DNA from: DASYGT01 sp035999365
Lineage (GTDB): Bacteria; Actinomycetota; Actinomycetes; Mycobacteriales; Jatrophihabitantaceae
Direction of reading: 5' to 3'
Assembly: GCA_035999365.1 (NCBI GenBank)
Contig: DASYGT010000010.1
Coordinates: 1-12,334, forward strand
Length of the DNA: 12,334 bases
Made by a program: the position numbers and the translations under genes. Shown here piece after piece: positions 5,815-12,334 of this stretch. Numbering within the stretch: the stretch's first letter is position 1; every line of letters begins with the position of its first letter. The notes below the pieces were generated by a model. It was not told the DNA's origin. It saw nothing but the letters and a program-made list of their open reading frames with translations, and did not search any database.

Positions 5815-8214
5815 ATGCGCACCAACGCCGACACCGTCTCGTCAGCTCGGACCCGCGCCGCCGCGGTGATCGCGAGCGCGCTCACCGTCGCCGCTCTCGT
5901 CGCGGCCGCGCGGCCGGCGGCCGCGGCAAGCGGGCCGACGGCCCCAGGAGCGATCACGGTCAGCAACATCACCATGAACACGGCGACGGTGACTTGGGGC
6001 GCCTCGACGGGTCCGCTGGGAATTGTCGGCTACCAGGTCTACCGCCAGACGTCAGGCGGCCCATTCGTCCTCATCGCCACGACGGACACCGGGATCAAGC
6101 ACTACAACGCCACGCACTTGTACGGCAGCACCCGGTACGCGTTCCAGATCGTCGCGCTCGATTCGGCGCCTTCCTCGTCGGCACCAACGACGTCGACCCC
6201 CTTCACGACGCTCGCCAGCACCGCCACCGGAGCGCCCACGCCGCCGTCGAGCTCGAGCGTCGCCGCGCACCCGTTCTCGGACCGCCGGATCGACGTGGTG
6301 TGGGGAGGATCGACCAGTACCGATGTGTCGGGATATCTGGTCTTTCGCGACGGTGTCCAGATCGCACAGGTCGACCTACCCGCGGGACTGCGGTACTCGG
6401 ACAACGGCTTGACGCCGGGGTCGTCGTACAGCTACACCATCGAGGCGCTCGACTCGGCCCGAACGGCTTCGCCTCCTACCGCGGGGCGGGCGGCGACGAC
6501 TCTCGCGGCGGGCACCGCCCAGATCGCTCGCGGTCCGTACGTCTCCAACGTGACGGCGAACTCGGCGATCGTGTCGTGGTGGACCAACACCCCGACGACC
6601 GGACGGGTCGAGTACGGCACTTCCACACCGTCGACGTTCGTGGACGATCCGACGAACGGTTACCAGCACGCGGTGAACCTGAGCGGCCTCGTTGCGGGCA
6701 CCACGTACCACTACACGGTGGGCACCTCCAGCGTCCGCTCGACCGTGGCCACGTTCGCAACCGCTGCCCCTGCGGGATCGTCGTTCAGCTTCGCCGCCAT
6801 CGGTGACTTCGGCGGCGCCAGCCCGGGCGAATCGCAGAATGCTGCGAACATCGCGACCGCAGGCACGTCATTCATCCAGACCGTCGGCGACAACATCTAT
6901 CCGTCGGCTGGAGCGCCCGATCCAGACTTCTCGACCACCTACTCCGATTTCGATGCGCGCCTGTTCAAGCAGTTCGGACCGGCGCTTCGCGGCCAGTCCA
7001 TCTTCCCGGCCAACGGCAACCAGGAGTACTACTCGAACGGCGCCTTCTGGCAGACCTTCCCGATGCCCGGCACCAACCACAGTTGGTACAGCTACGACTG
7101 GGGAAACGCGCACATCAGCGTCCTCGACTCGCAGCGCGGTTACACGGCGGCGGACCCGCAGTACGCGTGGCTGCAGTCCGATCTCGCGGCGCACCAGAGC
7201 TCGACGTGGCGCATTGTCGTCATCCAAGATCCGGCCTACAGCTCGACATCGGCCGTCTCCAGTTCGAAGCCGGTGCAGCAGAACCTGGTGCCGCTGTTCC
7301 AGCAGGGGCACGTGTCGCTCGTGCTGTCCGGCAACAGCCACAACTACGAGCGCAGCAACCCGCTCATCAACGGCGCTCCGGCGACCGGCGGGATCACCTA
7401 CATCGTCACCGGTGGTGGCGGCAACGGCCACAACACCTTCCAGATCGCAGCGCCGGCGTGGAGCGCTCAGCGAGACGATGTGCGCTACGAGTACGTCAAG
7501 GTGACTGTCTCCCCGCAAGCGCTCACCGCCGACGCGGTCGACGCCGCGACGAACACGGTCTTCGACTCGGCGACGATCCAGGCGTCCGCGACCAAGCCGG
7601 GCGCGCCCGGCGCACCGACCGCCACCCTGAGCGGGACGACCAGCGCGGCGCTGACGTGGAGCGCGCCGTCGGCCACCGGGAGTTCGCCGATCACCGGGTA
7701 CACGGTCACGGCGTCCCCGGCAGGGCCGTCCTGCCACACGAGCGGCGCGACCTCGTGCACCGTGTCCAATCTGACCCGAGGCACGACGTACACCTTCAAG
7801 GTGAGCGCAAGCAACGCGGCCGGCTCAGGGCCGGCCTCCCCAGCATCGAACCCTGTGACGCCACCGACGCTGATACCGACTGCCCTACGGTTCGTCTCAG
7901 GTCCGAGTTCGGTCAAGATCGGTGCGACGATCACGCTGACCGGCAAACTGACCCGAACCGATACGTCGGCCGGGGTGCAGAACCAGAAGGTCCAGCTGCG
8001 CGCGCGACCGGCGAACACCACGAACGCGTTCACGACGGTGGGCACAGCCACGTCCTCCGCGACAGGGTCCGTGACATTCACGAAGGTGGTCGTTTCACGA
8101 TCGACGCAGTACATCCTCCGGATGGTCGCCACCGCGACCTACGCGGGCTCCACCTCGTCGGGCAAGACCGTCACGGCAACTCCCGCGGTCGCGAACAACG
8201 CGCACGGCAGGTGA
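5815..8214 (+). CDS. Secreted FnIII / purple acid phosphatase-like protein with altered metal site
   Basis: 799 residues. A Sec signal peptide (Arg-containing n-region, hydrophobic core about 16-31, AAA-type cleavage near 38) is followed by FnIII (about 41-133), FnIII (140-231), a purple-acid-phosphatase N domain (236-317, IARGPYVSNVTANSAIVSWWT), a metallophosphatase domain (324-545), FnIII (594-683) and an Ig-like C-terminal domain (687-795). No C-terminal anchor is seen, so it is likely released. Fe(III)-site residues are present: Asp331 (GDFG), Asp359 and Tyr362 (GDNIY), His509. In the divalent site Asn402 remains, but GNHE reads GNQE (Gln403), the VxxH histidine is Gln471 (VVIQDPAY) and GHxH reads GNSH (Asn507). 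Phosphoesterase activity is therefore doubtful; binding or a changed reaction is possible. The strong GGGAGGGGG 7 bases upstream chooses ATG 5815 over longer in-frame starts. Confidence 0.88.
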   Translation: MRTNADTVSSARTRAAAVIASALTVAALVAAARPAAAASGPTAPGAITVSNITMNTATVTWGASTGPLGIVGYQVYRQTSGGPFVLIATTDTGIKHYNATHLYGSTRYAFQIVALDSAPSSSAPTTSTPFTTLASTATGAPTPPSSSSVAAHPFSDRRIDVVWGGSTSTDVSGYLVFRDGVQIAQVDLPAGLRYSDNGLTPGSSYSYTIEALDSARTASPPTAGRAATTLAAGTAQIARGPYVSNVTANSAIVSWWTNTPTTGRVEYGTSTPSTFVDDPTNGYQHAVNLSGLVAGTTYHYTVGTSSVRSTVATFATAAPAGSSFSFAAIGDFGGASPGESQNAANIATAGTSFIQTVGDNIYPSAGAPDPDFSTTYSDFDARLFKQFGPALRGQSIFPANGNQEYYSNGAFWQTFPMPGTNHSWYSYDWGNAHISVLDSQRGYTAADPQYAWLQSDLAAHQSSTWRIVVIQDPAYSSTSAVSSSKPVQQNLVPLFQQGHVSLVLSGNSHNYERSNPLINGAPATGGITYIVTGGGGNGHNTFQIAAPAWSAQRDDVRYEYVKVTVSPQALTADAVDAATNTVFDSATIQASATKPGAPGAPTATLSGTTSAALTWSAPSATGSSPITGYTVTASPAGPSCHTSGATSCTVSNLTRGTTYTFKVSASNAAGSGPASPASNPVTPPTLIPTALRFVSGPSSVKIGATITLTGKLTRTDTSAGVQNQKVQLRARPANTTNAFTTVGTATSSATGSVTFTKVVVSRSTQYILRMVATATYAGSTSSGKTVTATPAVANNAHGR

Positions 8215-8215
8215 C

Positions 8216-8231
8216 GGTCGGCCGGACGACC
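8216..8231 (+). terminator. Weak hairpin after the phosphatase-like gene
   Basis: GGTCG and CGACC form a 5-bp stem with a 6-base loop directly after the stop codon. There is no T tract. Possibly part of a 3' end, but the signal is weak. Confidence 0.2.
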
Positions 8232-8275
8232 TTGGCCCCTTCCTGCACGCTGGTGACAAGCGAGACGCTGGCTGG

Positions 8276-8494
8276 ATGAGGCGTCCGAGCACCTACCTGG
8301 CGTACAGCGTCGGTTGCGCAGCCGTATGGGGTGTGATCCTCGGCTGGGTCGCAGCCTTCAAGCCGAAGGCAACCTTCCGAAAATATGCGGCGGCCTGCTC
8401 GGCCTGGTGGATGGGGTGGACGTCGGCGACGATCGCTCGCTCGGTCTACCCGCCGCCGAAACGGCACTCTGCTCGATCTTCAGTTGGGCAATGA
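8276..8494 (+). CDS. Small two-helix membrane protein, unknown function
   Basis: 72 residues. Hydrophobic segments at about 7-28 (YLAYSVGCAAVWGVILGWVAAF) and 34-55 (AACSAWWMGWTSATIARSV) flank a basic turn (KPKATFRK), and the end is basic (YPPPKRH). The aromatic GWTSATIARxVYPPPK stretch looks like a constrained functional motif rather than chance translation, and I believe similar small proteins occur in actinobacteria, although I cannot name the family. The ribosome binding site is weak (GAGA about 10 bases upstream of ATG 8276). It follows the phosphatase-like gene after 61 bases on the same strand and converges on the MFS exporter gene. It may be co-transcribed with the former; no functional link is evident. 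Confidence 0.55.
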   Translation: MRRPSTYLAYSVGCAAVWGVILGWVAAFKPKATFRKYAAACSAWWMGWTSATIARSVYPPPKRHSARSSVGQ

Positions 8495-8543
8495 CCGTTC
8501 CTGCGTTCAGCGCGCTCCACCGACTCGGCGCAGTGCGCGTCGA

Positions 8544-9833
8544 TCAGGCGCTCACTCCCACGCCGGCCTCGGCGTAGGTCGGCAGCTCGCGCATCGTCCG
8601 GAGCGGTGAGAAGAACACCGGCAGCACCGCAGCTACTCCACCGATCGCGGCGACGAGCAGCGTGGCCCGCACTCCGATCACCGTGCCGAGGACGCCGCCG
8701 ACGAACGCGCCGAGCGGGATCGTCCCCCACACGAAGAAGCGCATCGTCGCGTTCATCCGGCCGAGCAGCCGCTCGGGGGTGAGGCCCTGCCGGAAGCTCA
8801 CCTGGGTGATGTTGTAGACCACCGCGGATCCCCACATCACCAACTGGGCGACCGCGAGCAACCCCAGCGTCCAGTCGCGGTGCACGAACGGCACCACGAA
8901 CGCGGGCGGGATGCTGCAGGCGATGCTGATCCAGATCGTCGGACCCTGACCCAGCCGACGCGCGATCCGCGACGCCACCAGCGATCCCAGCAGACCACCG
9001 ACCGCGGCGAACGAGGTGAAGAGGCCGATGACGCCGGCCGACAGGTGCAGCCCGCGCGCCAGCAGGATGTAGTAGACCGGGAAGAGCACGTTGGCGAAGA
9101 AGTTGGACGTGCCGGTGCACATCGCGATCGAGCGCAACAGGCGGTTCCCGACCACGAACTTCAAGCCCTCGGCGATCTCGCGGCCGAGGTGGCGGTCCGG
9201 CTTGCGTTCCGGCCTCGGTGGCCGCGTGCGGATCGCCCGGACCCACGCCGCCGACCACAGGAAGCTCAACGCGTCGACGAGGATCGCGTACGGCGCGCTG
9301 AGCGCCTGGATGAGCAGACCGCCGACGGCCGGCCCGGCGATCTGCGACACCGACTCGCTCGCCTGCAGCTTCGAGTTGCCCTCGACGAGGGCATCGCGAT
9401 CGACCAGCGCCGGCAGGTAGGACTGGTAGGCGACGTCGAAGAACACGGTGGCGACGCCGGTGACCAGGGCGACCACGTACAGCTGCCAGATCGTCAACGT
9501 GCCCAACGCATACGTCAGCGGGATCGAACCGAGAGCCAGCGCGCGCACCAGGTCGCCGACGATGAGCACGTGCCGGAACCGCATCCGGTCGACCCAGGCG
9601 CCCGCGGGCAGCCCGATCAGCAGGAACGCGAGCATCTCGAGCGTCGCCAGCAGGCCGACCTCGAACGCGGTGGCATGGACGACCAGGATCGCGATCAGGG
9701 GCAGCGCGAGCTGGCTGACGAACGTGCCGAACTGGCTGACTGTCTCGCCGATCCAGAGCCGCCGGAAGTCGAGGTGGTGCCACAGGCCGCCGCGGCGCCG
9801 GACGACGTCGGCAGATGTCGGTCGATCGCTCAC
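8544..9833 (-). CDS. MFS drug/siderophore-type exporter (DHA3/EntS-like)
   Basis: 429 residues with about 12 membrane helices. The N-terminal cytoplasmic part leads into HLDFRRLWIGETVSQFGTFVSQLALPLIAI (20-49), typical of the MFS_3/EntS and macrolide-efflux (MefA-like) group. The loop 2-3 motif reads LPAGAWVDRMRFRHVLIVGD (75-94), and the central cytoplasmic loop is Arg/Pro-rich (RTRPPRPERKPDRHLG). These proteins exchange protons for small-molecule export; the substrate cannot be predicted. I choose GTG 9833 over GTG 9848 because AGGGTGGG lies a few bases upstream and the protein then begins VSDRPTSADVV. It is divergent from an ArsR-like regulator across a 53-base gap holding a perfect inverted repeat, so repression by that regulator is likely. 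Confidence 0.9.
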   Translation of the reverse strand: MSDRPTSADVVRRRGGLWHHLDFRRLWIGETVSQFGTFVSQLALPLIAILVVHATAFEVGLLATLEMLAFLLIGLPAGAWVDRMRFRHVLIVGDLVRALALGSIPLTYALGTLTIWQLYVVALVTGVATVFFDVAYQSYLPALVDRDALVEGNSKLQASESVSQIAGPAVGGLLIQALSAPYAILVDALSFLWSAAWVRAIRTRPPRPERKPDRHLGREIAEGLKFVVGNRLLRSIAMCTGTSNFFANVLFPVYYILLARGLHLSAGVIGLFTSFAAVGGLLGSLVASRIARRLGQGPTIWISIACSIPPAFVVPFVHRDWTLGLLAVAQLVMWGSAVVYNITQVSFRQGLTPERLLGRMNATMRFFVWGTIPLGAFVGGVLGTVIGVRATLLVAAIGGVAAVLPVFFSPLRTMRELPTYAEAGVGVSA

Positions 9834-9850
9834 GCGCCCACCCTGCACTC

Positions 9851-9874
9851 AGTGATTGGGAGTTGTCAATCACT
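9851..9874. promoter_or_regulatory. Inverted-repeat operator between MFS exporter and ArsR-like regulator
   Basis: AGTGATTG (9851-9858) and CAATCACT (9867-9874) are perfect 8-bp inverted copies with an 8-base spacer, giving 16-base centre-to-centre spacing suited to a winged-helix dimer. The site ends one base before the regulator's -10 element and begins 18 bases upstream of the exporter start, so one bound dimer could block both promoters. It is also lower in GC than its surroundings. Assignment to the adjacent regulator is inference. Confidence 0.7.
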
Positions 9875-9880
9875 TATCCT
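9875..9880 (+). promoter_or_regulatory. -10 element of the ArsR-like regulator gene
   Basis: TATCCT ends 6 bases before GTG 9887, compatible with a leaderless transcript. It is adjacent to the inverted-repeat operator, as expected for autoregulation. Confidence 0.5.
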
Positions 9881-9886
9881 GAGGTC

Positions 9887-10399
9887 GTGACGACATCTGA
9901 TCCCGACCGTGGCCGGCGGCCGGCCACCGACGCGGAGGCACGCGCACTGGCGTCCACGTTCCGCCTCCGGATCCTGCGCGCCTGCCTCGGCGAACCGCAC
10001 ACGAACAAGGAGATCGCCGAGGCACTCGGCAAGGGTCCGGCGACGGTGCTGCATCATGTGCGCACGCTGGTCGACACCGGCTTCCTCGAGCCGCAGCCGG
10101 CGCGGCGCGGCACCCGCGGATCGCGCGAAATCCCTTATGTGGCAACCGGAAAATCGTGGCGGATGGAATCACCCGCCAAGGACAGCGCGATGCTCAGCGC
10201 CTTCCTGGAGGAGGTTGCGCTCGTCCCGGTCGAAGCTCTGGACATGATGCGGGCCGGGTTGCGCCTGCGCCCCGAGCGCAGGGAGGAACTCTCGCGCCGG
10301 TTCACCGCGCTGGTCGAGGAATACTTCGACGACGAGGACCCGGACGGCGAGCCGTGGTCGGTCTTCCTGACGATCCACCCCGACCCGAACCGGCGCTGA
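9887..10399 (+). CDS. ArsR/HTH_20-type winged-helix transcriptional regulator
   Basis: 170 residues. The winged helix spans about 14-86: ALASTFRLRILRACLGEPHTNKEIAEALGKGPATVLHHVRTLVDTGFLEPQ, with the recognition helix at PATVLHHVRTLVDTGFL (51-67), and a basic wing (ARRGTRGSREIPY, 72-84). The C-terminal part (about 95-165) is helical and acidic (EEYFDDEDPDGEPW) and may bind ligand or form the dimer. There is a single Cys (33) and no metal-sensing Cys pair, so metal sensing is unlikely. A longer frame opens at 9815, inside the exporter gene; GTG 9887 is preferred because TATCCT lies 6 bases upstream. It is divergent from the MFS exporter and probably controls it and itself through the 9851-9874 repeat. 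Its stop lies one base from the stop of the convergent DHA2 exporter. Confidence 0.88.
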   Translation: MTTSDPDRGRRPATDAEARALASTFRLRILRACLGEPHTNKEIAEALGKGPATVLHHVRTLVDTGFLEPQPARRGTRGSREIPYVATGKSWRMESPAKDSAMLSAFLEEVALVPVEALDMMRAGLRLRPERREELSRRFTALVEEYFDDEDPDGEPWSVFLTIHPDPNRR

Positions 10400-10400
10400 G

Positions 10401-11804
10401 TCACCAGCTGCCGCGATGCTCCGGCACGAGCAGGATCAGCGGCACGATCGCGAGCAGCAGCGCGGCGAGGAACACGAGCGACCACGCCTGCGCGATGCCG
10501 GGGTCGCCGCTGCGGGCGATGACGGCGGTGACGACCGCGACCCCGGTGATGCCGCCGCCCTGCCGGAACATGCCGCGCAGCCCGGCGATCGACCCGGTGT
10601 CGGACGGCGCGAGGTGCATGATCGCGTTGTTGGTCGCGGGCACCGAGACGCCCATGCCGAGGCCGGTCACGCCGGCGGCGACGGCGAGCCAGAGGTAGGG
10701 CGAGACGCCCGTGGCAGGGATCGCCATCATCAGCAGGCCGGCAGCGCAGAGCAAGAAGCCCGCGAACATCGGGCGGCGGTAGCCCGTACGCCGCAACGCG
10801 AACGTCGACACGCCGGCGACGGCGATCATGCCGATCGCCCGGGCGGTGAGCAGCGTGCCGGCCGCGAGGATGTCGACGCCGTAGCGGTCCTGCGCGTAGA
10901 GCGGCACGAGGGTGGCGAAGCCGAGCACGGCGACGCCGAAGGCGAAGTTGATCAGGTTCATGACCGCGAAGCCGGAGCCGCGCAGCAGGCGCAGCGGGAT
11001 GAACGGGTCGGCGGCGTGCCCGGCGTGGTGCACGAACACGACGAGCGCGGCGATGCCCACGACCAGCGTCAGCAGGAACTCCGGCGAGAGCGCCGACGCA
11101 CTGGCCGCACCCAGGTAGCTCGCCGCGAACATCACGGCGAGCACGCCCACGCCGAGCATGGCGACGCCGGCGAGATCGATCCGTCCGCGGGTGCGCCTCT
11201 CGGTGCGCGGGATGAACACCGCCGCGAGCCCGAGCACCACGATGCCGATCGGCACGTTGACGAGGAAGATCCAGCGCCACGACCAGTAGGTGACGAAGAC
11301 GCCGCCGAGGATCGGGCCGACGATGCCGCCGATCGGGAAGATCGAGGTGAACAGGCCGATGGCGCGGTCGCGGTCGGGGCCGAACTGGTCGGCGACGATG
11401 CCGGTGGCCGACGGCATGATCGACCCGCCGCCGATGGCCTGGACGGCGCGCAGCGCCACCAGGACGTAGATGTCGTTGGCCAGCCCGCAGCACAGCGAGG
11501 CGACGGTGAACAGCGCGATGGAGGCGACGAAGACGCGCCGCCTGCCGAACTGGTCGCTGACCCGGCCGGCGAGCGGCATCACCATGATCTGACCGAGCGC
11601 GTAGACGGTGATCGTCCAGCTGCTCCAGTTGACTGCTGCGCCGAGATCGCGCTGCAGCGTGCTGAGCGCGGTGGCCACGATGGTCTGGTCCACCGAGGCC
11701 ATGAACAGCGCGACCGCGACCACGGCGAAGACGAGGTAGCGCCGCGGCTCGCGGACGCTCTCGGTCGCCCGCGCCTGGGCAGGGCGGACGAGGGACACTG
11801 TCAT
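10401..11804 (-). CDS. DHA2-family (EmrB/QacA-type) MFS multidrug exporter
   Basis: 467 residues with about 14 membrane helices, a proton-coupled exporter of the inner membrane. Visible signatures are motif D1 FMASVDQTIVATAL (34-47), WSSWTITVYALGQI (60-73), motif A GRVSDQFGRRR (80-90), motif C GGIVGPILGG (159-168), and SWRWIFLVNVPIGIVVL (175-191), all characteristic of DHA2 transporters. It ends VPEHRGSW. A longer frame runs to 12047 but passes into the divergent MarR gene; ATG 11804 (MTVSLVRPAQ) is preferred and has TAGTGT 8 bases upstream, with an adjacent in-frame GTG at 11807 as an alternative. A 6-bp inverted repeat lies just upstream, and a MarR-family gene is divergent, so derepression by a MarR ligand is the likely control. 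The substrate is unknown. Confidence 0.93.
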   Translation of the reverse strand: MTVSLVRPAQARATESVREPRRYLVFAVVAVALFMASVDQTIVATALSTLQRDLGAAVNWSSWTITVYALGQIMVMPLAGRVSDQFGRRRVFVASIALFTVASLCCGLANDIYVLVALRAVQAIGGGSIMPSATGIVADQFGPDRDRAIGLFTSIFPIGGIVGPILGGVFVTYWSWRWIFLVNVPIGIVVLGLAAVFIPRTERRTRGRIDLAGVAMLGVGVLAVMFAASYLGAASASALSPEFLLTLVVGIAALVVFVHHAGHAADPFIPLRLLRGSGFAVMNLINFAFGVAVLGFATLVPLYAQDRYGVDILAAGTLLTARAIGMIAVAGVSTFALRRTGYRRPMFAGFLLCAAGLLMMAIPATGVSPYLWLAVAAGVTGLGMGVSVPATNNAIMHLAPSDTGSIAGLRGMFRQGGGITGVAVVTAVIARSGDPGIAQAWSLVFLAALLLAIVPLILLVPEHRGSW

Positions 11805-11812
11805 CACTGACG

Positions 11813-11818
11813 ACACTA
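11813..11818 (-). promoter_or_regulatory. -10 element of the DHA2 exporter gene
   Basis: TAGTGT on the minus strand ends 8 bases before ATG 11804 and 5 before the in-frame GTG 11807, so the transcript would be leaderless or nearly so. The inverted repeat at 11824-11839 lies just upstream, in the -10/-35 spacer. Confidence 0.45.
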
Positions 11819-11823
11819 CGCTG

Positions 11824-11839
11824 CTTGCCGGCAGGCAAG
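11824..11839. promoter_or_regulatory. Inverted-repeat operator, likely MarR site
   Basis: CTTGCC and GGCAAG are perfect inverted copies around a 4-base spacer (16 bp in all), placed in the spacer region of the exporter promoter and about 40 bases upstream of the divergent MarR gene. MarR dimers commonly bind palindromes of this size, often with TTGCC/GGCAA-like arms. Assignment to the neighbouring regulator is inference. Confidence 0.68.
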
Positions 11840-11879
11840 TAGTTGTACCGACGATGGAACCGATCACACGGAGGTGTGG

Positions 11880-12302
11880 GTGGACGCCGAGGACGCCGTC
11901 CGGCTGCGGCGCGCGATCGCGCGGCTGGCTCGCCAGTTGAACAGCTCGGCCACCGACGAGGGACTCACGCCGACGCAGGCTTCGGTGCTGGGCCTGATCG
12001 TCGGCCGCGGGCCGGTCGGCCTGCCCGAGCTGATGCGCCTGGAGCACCTGAACCCGACGATGCTGTCACGGGTCGTCGGCCGCCTCGACGAGCTCGGGCT
12101 CATCGTCCGCTCCCCCGACCCCGACGACCTGCGCAGCGTCACCGTCTCGGTGACCGACGACGGGCGCACGGTCCACGAACGCATCAAGACGCTGCGTGCC
12201 GCCGCCGTCTCCGACGCCGCCGGCCGGCTGGCCGCGGCCGAGCAGCAGGCCCTCATCGCCGCCCTCGACGCCATGGATCACCTGGCCGACGAGCTCAAAT
12301 AA
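11880..12302 (+). CDS. MarR-family transcriptional regulator
   Basis: 140 residues, standard MarR length. An N-terminal dimer helix (AVRLRRAIARLARQLNSS, 6-23) is followed by LTPTQASVLGLIVGRGPVGLPELMRLEHLNPTMLSRVVGRLDELGLIVRSPDPDDLRSVTVSVTDDG (29-95): winged-helix DNA-binding domain with recognition helix about 58-72 and the wing RSPDPDDLRSVTVSVT. The C-terminal helices (98-140) complete the dimer interface. An earlier GTG at 11874 overlaps the GGAGG Shine-Dalgarno (11870-11874), so GTG 11880, five bases beyond it, is the better start. It is divergent from the DHA2 exporter with an inverted repeat between them. Known MarR repressors release DNA on binding phenolics, antibiotics or on oxidation; no conserved N-terminal redox Cys is present (the protein has no Cys), which argues against an OhrR-type sensor. 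Confidence 0.92.
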   Translation: MDAEDAVRLRRAIARLARQLNSSATDEGLTPTQASVLGLIVGRGPVGLPELMRLEHLNPTMLSRVVGRLDELGLIVRSPDPDDLRSVTVSVTDDGRTVHERIKTLRAAAVSDAAGRLAAAEQQALIAALDAMDHLADELK

Positions 12303-12334
12303 CCAAAGTTGTCCGTGTGTCGCGGCGACATGTC

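Noticed and set aside
10416..11810. 464-residue plus-strand ORF
   Set aside because: Extremely charged (His/Asp/Glu/Arg) antisense shadow of the DHA2 exporter.
11805..12047. 81-residue N-terminal extension of the DHA2 exporter
   Set aside because: It crosses the operator and the divergent marR gene and has no transporter-like sequence.
1..12334. CRISPR arrays, insertion sequences, prophage or defence genes
   Set aside because: No regularly spaced direct repeats, transposase, integrase or defence-type domains were seen on either strand.

Overview
The window is high-GC DNA with strong G/C preference at third codon positions, many GTG starts and several start codons lying 6-8 bases downstream of a -10-like hexamer. 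Together with the gene content, this points to an actinobacterial chromosome (a Frankiales/Jatrophihabitans-like high-GC actinomycete is plausible, but the genus cannot be fixed from sequence alone). I see no CRISPR array, tRNA, rRNA or complete insertion sequence.

Region 1 (1-4313) is core metabolism on the minus strand: leuB (3-isopropylmalate dehydrogenase), then cimA ((R)-citramalate synthase), then a fumarylacetoacetate-hydrolase family enzyme that runs off the left edge. A 139-residue membrane protein with a Cys/His-rich tail (822-1241) is read divergently from the FAH-family gene. Between leuB and cimA lies the clearest regulatory object in the window: a 10-residue leader peptide (MQHLVSIIIE, five branched-chain residues, three consecutive Ile), a perfect 10-bp hairpin beginning at its stop codon, and an intrinsic terminator with a T tract, all ahead of cimA. 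This looks like ribosome-mediated attenuation by isoleucine/branched-chain amino acid supply, controlling the entry enzyme of the threonine-independent isoleucine route.

Region 2 (4375-5814) is a small accessory stretch on the minus strand: a 108-residue conserved hypothetical, a 198-residue short-chain dehydrogenase-like protein without the usual YxxxK motif, and, joined to it by a 4-base GTGA overlap, a glyoxalase/VOC remnant that has its first strand and C-terminal end but lacks the middle of the domain.

Region 3 (5815-8494) holds a 799-residue secreted protein with the layout signal peptide, FnIII, FnIII, purple-acid-phosphatase N domain, metallophosphatase, FnIII, Ig-like. Its Fe(III)-site ligands are present, but both histidines of the divalent-metal site and the catalytic GNH histidine are replaced by Gln/Asn. 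A 72-residue two-helix membrane protein follows.

Region 4 (8544-12302) holds two regulator-exporter pairs facing each other. One is an MFS exporter (minus) with a divergent ArsR-like regulator sharing a perfect 8-bp inverted repeat. The other is a DHA2 (EmrB/QacA-type) MFS exporter (minus) with a divergent MarR regulator, with a 6-bp inverted repeat in the exporter promoter. The ArsR gene and the DHA2 exporter end one base apart. Both pairs look like self-contained, ligand-inducible efflux modules.
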